Shown: one piece after another, positions 21,035 through 24,095 of the stretch
How positions within the stretch are numbered: the stretch's first letter is position 1
Layout: every line of letters begins with the position of its first letter
IMG/VR virus record: IMGVR_UViG_3300019756_000015
Span: 1-24,095 of that record
DNA length: 24,095 nt
Source of the DNA: a virus
Strand: one strand, 5' to 3'
Notes under the pieces: model-generated
Databases searched by the model: none
The model's input: only the letters and a program-made list of their open reading frames with translations
What the model was told of the DNA's origin: nothing
Position numbers and translations under genes: made by a program

Positions 21035-21361
21035 TTGACTGTAAAGTTAGTATTATTGAAATCTGGTGAGGATATAATCGCTGATGTAAATGAAATGTAC
21101 ACAGAAGAGCAAAAACTTATTGGATACTTATTTAAAAAACCTTGCTCAGTAAAACTACGTAGCTTTTCTCCAGAGTCTGATGGTAAAAATGGATATCAAA
21201 TTGGACTTAGTTCTTGGATTCCTTTAACTCAAGATGATATAGTTCCAGTTCCTTTAGAGTGGGTTGTAACTATGGTAAATCCGATTGAAAGATTGCTTCA
21301 AATGTATGAAAATGATGTTGTAGATAAGAAAGAAAATGATAAAAATTCTGATTCTAATTAA
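21035..21361 (+). CDS. Unknown small cyanophage protein, member 2 of a three-copy family
   Basis: 108 residues, no known function. It reads LTVKLVLLKSGEDIIADVNEM, then LFKKPCSVKLRS, then YQIGLSSWIPLTQDDIVPVPLEWVVTMVNPIERLLQMYENDV, and ends with an Asp/Lys/Asn-rich tail. A TTG start at 21035 is chosen because GGAGG lies 9 bases upstream and the predicted transcript starts near 21013; any earlier start would lie in the promoter or terminator. The opening strand with SGED turn, the PLEWVVTMVNP block and the YEND end are shared with the proteins at 12362 and 21336. The fold could be Sm-like or SH3-like (inference). It is the first gene of the operon leading to DNA polymerase. Confidence 0.75.
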   Translation: MTVKLVLLKSGEDIIADVNEMYTEEQKLIGYLFKKPCSVKLRSFSPESDGKNGYQIGLSSWIPLTQDDIVPVPLEWVVTMVNPIERLLQMYENDVVDKKENDKNSDSN

Positions 21362-21602
21362 TAATTTAGTTCTAATTTCAAAAATAGAAGAAGTTGGAGT
21401 TGATATTGGAGAACCCGATTGTAAACTTACAGAACCATTTGTAATTAATACAGATTCTATAACAAATGTAAAAACATTTATTCCGTGGATATTTGATTAT
21501 ACAAATCAAAATACTATGATGATTTCTTCAGATAAAATATTGACTATTGTAGAACCGAATGAAACTCTTCTTCAAAAATATGAGGACTTGACTAAAAAAT
21601 GA
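21336..21602 (+). CDS. Unknown small cyanophage protein, member 3 of a three-copy family
   Basis: 88 residues from ATG 21336, which overlaps the previous gene by 26 bases. It reads NNLVLISKIEEVGVDIGEPDCKLTEPFVINTDS, then VKTFIPWIFDYTNQNTMMISSDKILTIVEPNETLLQKYEDL. Strand order and the end (ILTIVEPNETLLQKYEDL against VVTMVNPIERLLQMYEND and VLTIVENRSDEMISIYENY) align with the proteins at 21035 and 12362, so these are paralogues. No good ribosome binding site is visible and translation is probably coupled to the gene before. The stop overlaps the gp43 ATG as ATGA. Function unknown. Confidence 0.75.
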   Translation: MIKILILINNLVLISKIEEVGVDIGEPDCKLTEPFVINTDSITNVKTFIPWIFDYTNQNTMMISSDKILTIVEPNETLLQKYEDLTKK

Positions 21603-24094
21603 GATTTTATACAAATGTTCAGATGGTTGGTAATGAATTTCTTGTTCGTGGATATGAAAATGGTCAAAGTGTTATATTTAGAGAAAAGTATCAACCTACT
21701 CTCTTTGTTAAAAGTAATAAAAATTCAAAATATAAAACACTTGAAGGTGAAAATGTAGAACCAATTCAACCTGGTACTGTAAGAGATTGTAGGGAGTTTT
21801 ACAGTAAATATAAGGATATTGATAACTTTAAAATATATGGTAATGATAGATATGTGTATCAATATATTTCTGATAAGTATCCAGAAGATGAAATAAAATT
21901 TGACATTAAAAAAATCAATCTTGTAACACTTGATATTGAAGTTGCTTCTGAGAATGGATTTCCAGATACGGAATCTTGTTCTGAAGAAATCTTATCTATT
22001 AGTGTTCAAAATTACTCTACTAAAAATATATTAACTTGGGGAAGAAAACCTTATACTAGTAAAAAGAAAAATGTAAAATATATTCATTGCTCAACTGAAT
22101 ATGAACTTTTATCTTCATTTTTGATTTTTTGGGTTAATTATCCTCCAGAAATTGTTACTGGATGGAACATCCAATTGTATGATATTCCGTATATTTGTGG
22201 TAGGTTGGAAAAAGTTCTTGGTGAAAAAGAAATGAAAACTTTTTCTCCTTGGGGTCTTGTTACTAAAGGTGAACTGATAATTTCTGGAAGAAAAAATGTA
22301 GTTTATGATGTTGGCGGACTTACTCAATTAGATTATCTTGAACTTTATAGGAAATTTACATATAAGGCTCAAGAATCTTATCGTCTTGATTATATTGCTG
22401 AAGTGGAATTGGGACAAAAGAAACTAGATCACTCTGAGTTTGATACCTTTAAGGATTTTTATACAAAAAATTGGGAAAAATTTATCGATTACAATATCAT
22501 TGACGTGGAACTTGTTGACCAATTAGAAGACAAGATGAAACTGATTGAACTTGCTTTGACTATGGCTTATGATGCAAAGGTGAATTATGCCGATATATTT
22601 TATCAGGTTAGAATGTGGGATACAATTATCTACAATTATCTAAAGAAAAGAAATATTGTAATCCCTCAAAAGGATAGAAGTGAAAAAAATGAAAAATATG
22701 CAGGTGCTTATGTTAAGGAACCTATTCCAGGAAAATATGATTATGTTGTTTCATTTGACTTGAATAGTCTATATCCACATTTGATGATGCAATTCAATAT
22801 AAGCCCAGAAACATTGGTTGATGATAGACATCCAACAGTAAATGTGGAGAAGATTCTTAAAAAAGAACTTTCATTTGAAAACTACAAGGACTACGCTATA
22901 TGTCCTAATGGAGCAATGTATAGAAAAGATTTTCGTGGATTTCTTCCAGAACTAATGGAAAAAATGTATGAAGAACGTAAGATCTTTAAAAGAAAAATGC
23001 TTGAAGCAAAGCAGCAATACGAAGAAACTCCTACTAAAGATCTTGAGAAAGAAATTGCAAGATGTAATAATATTCAGATGGCGAAGAAGATTTCTCTTAA
23101 TTCTGCTTACGGTGCTTGCGGAAACGCATACTTCAGGTACTATAAATTATCAAATGCAGAAGCAATTACCTTAAGTGGTCAAGTTGCAATTCGCTGGATT
23201 GAGAACAAAATGAATCAATATTTAAATAAGATTCTCAAGACAGAAAATAATGATTATGTTATTGCTTCTGATACTGATTCTATCTATTTAAATCTTGGAC
23301 CTCTTGTCTATAAATTCTTTAATGATAAGACTAAAGATATAAACGACATTGTAGAAATTTTAGATAAAATTTGCAAAGAGCAATTTGAACCTTTTATTGA
23401 ATCTAGTTATGATGAACTCGCAGAGTATGTAAATGCTTATGAGCAGAAAATGCAAATGAAGAGGGAAAACATTGCTGATGGTGGAATTTGGACTGCTAAG
23501 AAAAGATATATTCTTAATGTATGGGATAGCGAAGGAGTTCGTTATGAAAAACCCAAACTAAAAATGATGGGAATTGAAGCAGTAAAGTCTTCTACTCCAG
23601 CACCTTGTCGTAAAATGATTCAAAATGCTCTAGAGTTGATGATGAATGGTAATGAAGAAGATATTATCAATTATATTGAAAAATCTCGCAGTGATTTTTA
23701 TAAATTATCTCCAGAAGAAATTGCTTTTCCAAGAACAGTTTCTGATGTAAATAAGCATAAGTCTTCTTCTACGATTTATAATAAAGGAACTCCGATTCAC
23801 GCTAGAGGGGCACTTTTGTTTAATCATTACATTAAAGAAAAAAAATTAACAAACAAATATTCTTTAATTAATAATGGTGAGAAAATTAAATATTGCTATT
23901 TAAAAAAACCCAATCCAATTTATGAAAATGTAATTTCATTTATTCAGGATTTTCCTAGAGAACTTGGTCTTGACAAATATATTGATTATGACCTACAATT
24001 TGAAAAAAGTTTCTTAGATCCACTAAGGTCAATTCTTGATGCAATTGGATGGAAGACTGAACAAAAAGTTAGTTTGGAGGATTTTTTCTCATAA
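21599..24094 (+). CDS. 43: Family B DNA polymerase gp43
   Basis: 831 residues, against 898 in T4; complete. It carries 3'-5' exonuclease and polymerase activities and replicates the genome with gp45, gp44 and gp62. Exo I is Asp112-Ile-Glu114, Exo II GWNIQLYDIPY (Asn190, Asp195), Exo III YNIIDVELVD (Tyr298, Asp302). Motif A is FDLNSLYPHL with Asp387, motif B KKISLNSAYG (496-505), motif C SDTDSIY with Asp558 and Asp560. The C-terminal SLEDFFS resembles the clamp-binding tail of T4 gp43. No intein or intron interrupts the gene, although polymerase genes are common sites for them. The start overlaps the preceding stop (ATGA). Confidence 0.97.
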   Translation: MRFYTNVQMVGNEFLVRGYENGQSVIFREKYQPTLFVKSNKNSKYKTLEGENVEPIQPGTVRDCREFYSKYKDIDNFKIYGNDRYVYQYISDKYPEDEIKFDIKKINLVTLDIEVASENGFPDTESCSEEILSISVQNYSTKNILTWGRKPYTSKKKNVKYIHCSTEYELLSSFLIFWVNYPPEIVTGWNIQLYDIPYICGRLEKVLGEKEMKTFSPWGLVTKGELIISGRKNVVYDVGGLTQLDYLELYRKFTYKAQESYRLDYIAEVELGQKKLDHSEFDTFKDFYTKNWEKFIDYNIIDVELVDQLEDKMKLIELALTMAYDAKVNYADIFYQVRMWDTIIYNYLKKRNIVIPQKDRSEKNEKYAGAYVKEPIPGKYDYVVSFDLNSLYPHLMMQFNISPETLVDDRHPTVNVEKILKKELSFENYKDYAICPNGAMYRKDFRGFLPELMEKMYEERKIFKRKMLEAKQQYEETPTKDLEKEIARCNNIQMAKKISLNSAYGACGNAYFRYYKLSNAEAITLSGQVAIRWIENKMNQYLNKILKTENNDYVIASDTDSIYLNLGPLVYKFFNDKTKDINDIVEILDKICKEQFEPFIESSYDELAEYVNAYEQKMQMKRENIADGGIWTAKKRYILNVWDSEGVRYEKPKLKMMGIEAVKSSTPAPCRKMIQNALELMMNGNEEDIINYIEKSRSDFYKLSPEEIAFPRTVSDVNKHKSSSTIYNKGTPIHARGALLFNHYIKEKKLTNKYSLINNGEKIKYCYLKKPNPIYENVISFIQDFPRELGLDKYIDYDLQFEKSFLDPLRSILDAIGWKTEQKVSLEDFFS

Positions 24095-24095
24095 T

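Noticed and set aside
21599-24094. Checked gp43 for an intein, intron or frameshift, since polymerase genes are frequent targets
   Set aside because: All exonuclease and polymerase motifs occur once, in order, with normal spacing, and the frame is continuous.
1-24095. Checked for tRNA genes, CRISPR arrays and insertion sequences
   Set aside because: Intergenic space is very small, no cloverleaf-like or spaced repeat arrays were seen, and no transposase or terminal inverted repeats were recognised.

Overview
The window is a contiguous stretch of a T4-like myovirus genome, AT-rich, with nearly every gene on the + strand. The set of genes (T4 head and tail-tube proteins, T4 replisome and recombination proteins, plus a SpeD-type S-adenosylmethionine decarboxylase, an Hsp20 chaperone and a DUF3110-type protein) is characteristic of marine cyanophages that infect Synechococcus or Prochlorococcus. 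The exact host cannot be read from the sequence.

Layout. Bases 1-8253 are the late virion block: the C-terminal part of tail sheath gp18, tail tube gp19, portal gp20 carrying an intein, a small gp67-like prohead core protein, an unknown cyanophage virion-type protein, prohead protease gp21, scaffold gp22 and major capsid gp23. TATAAATA or AATAAATA boxes, the T4 late-promoter motif, precede several of these genes. A strong hairpin terminator closes the block after gp23. Bases 8296-9801 hold the only minus-strand gene, a free-standing homing endonuclease of the Vsr-like/EDxHD type with its own sigma70-like promoter. Bases 9876-12763 carry a probable tail completion protein gp3, UvsY, UvsW and a small protein of a family that recurs later in the window. 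Bases 12921-16513 carry late sigma factor gp55 and the gp47/gp46 (Mre11/Rad50-like) nuclease with a DUF3110 gene between its subunits. A clear extended -10 promoter then starts a replication operon: a DUF3310-like protein, clamp gp45, SpeD, an unknown protein, clamp loader gp44/gp62 and translational repressor RegA, closed by a terminator. Hsp20 follows with its own terminator, whose hairpin contains the -35 box of the next promoter. That promoter drives two small paralogous proteins and DNA polymerase gp43, which is complete at the right edge.

How it works together. The right half is a near-complete T4-style replisome and recombination set (polymerase, clamp, loader, Rad50/Mre11, UvsW, UvsY, RegA) plus the late sigma factor gp55, which would activate the TATAAATA-type promoters of the left half. 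Two independent selfish elements, an intein with a two-motif LAGLIDADG endonuclease in gp20 and the free-standing endonuclease after gp23, lie within about 8 kb of each other in the head genes. The most unusual points are these two elements, the terminator/promoter overlap before the polymerase operon, the duplicated ribosome-binding site and start of Hsp20, and the three-member small-protein family.
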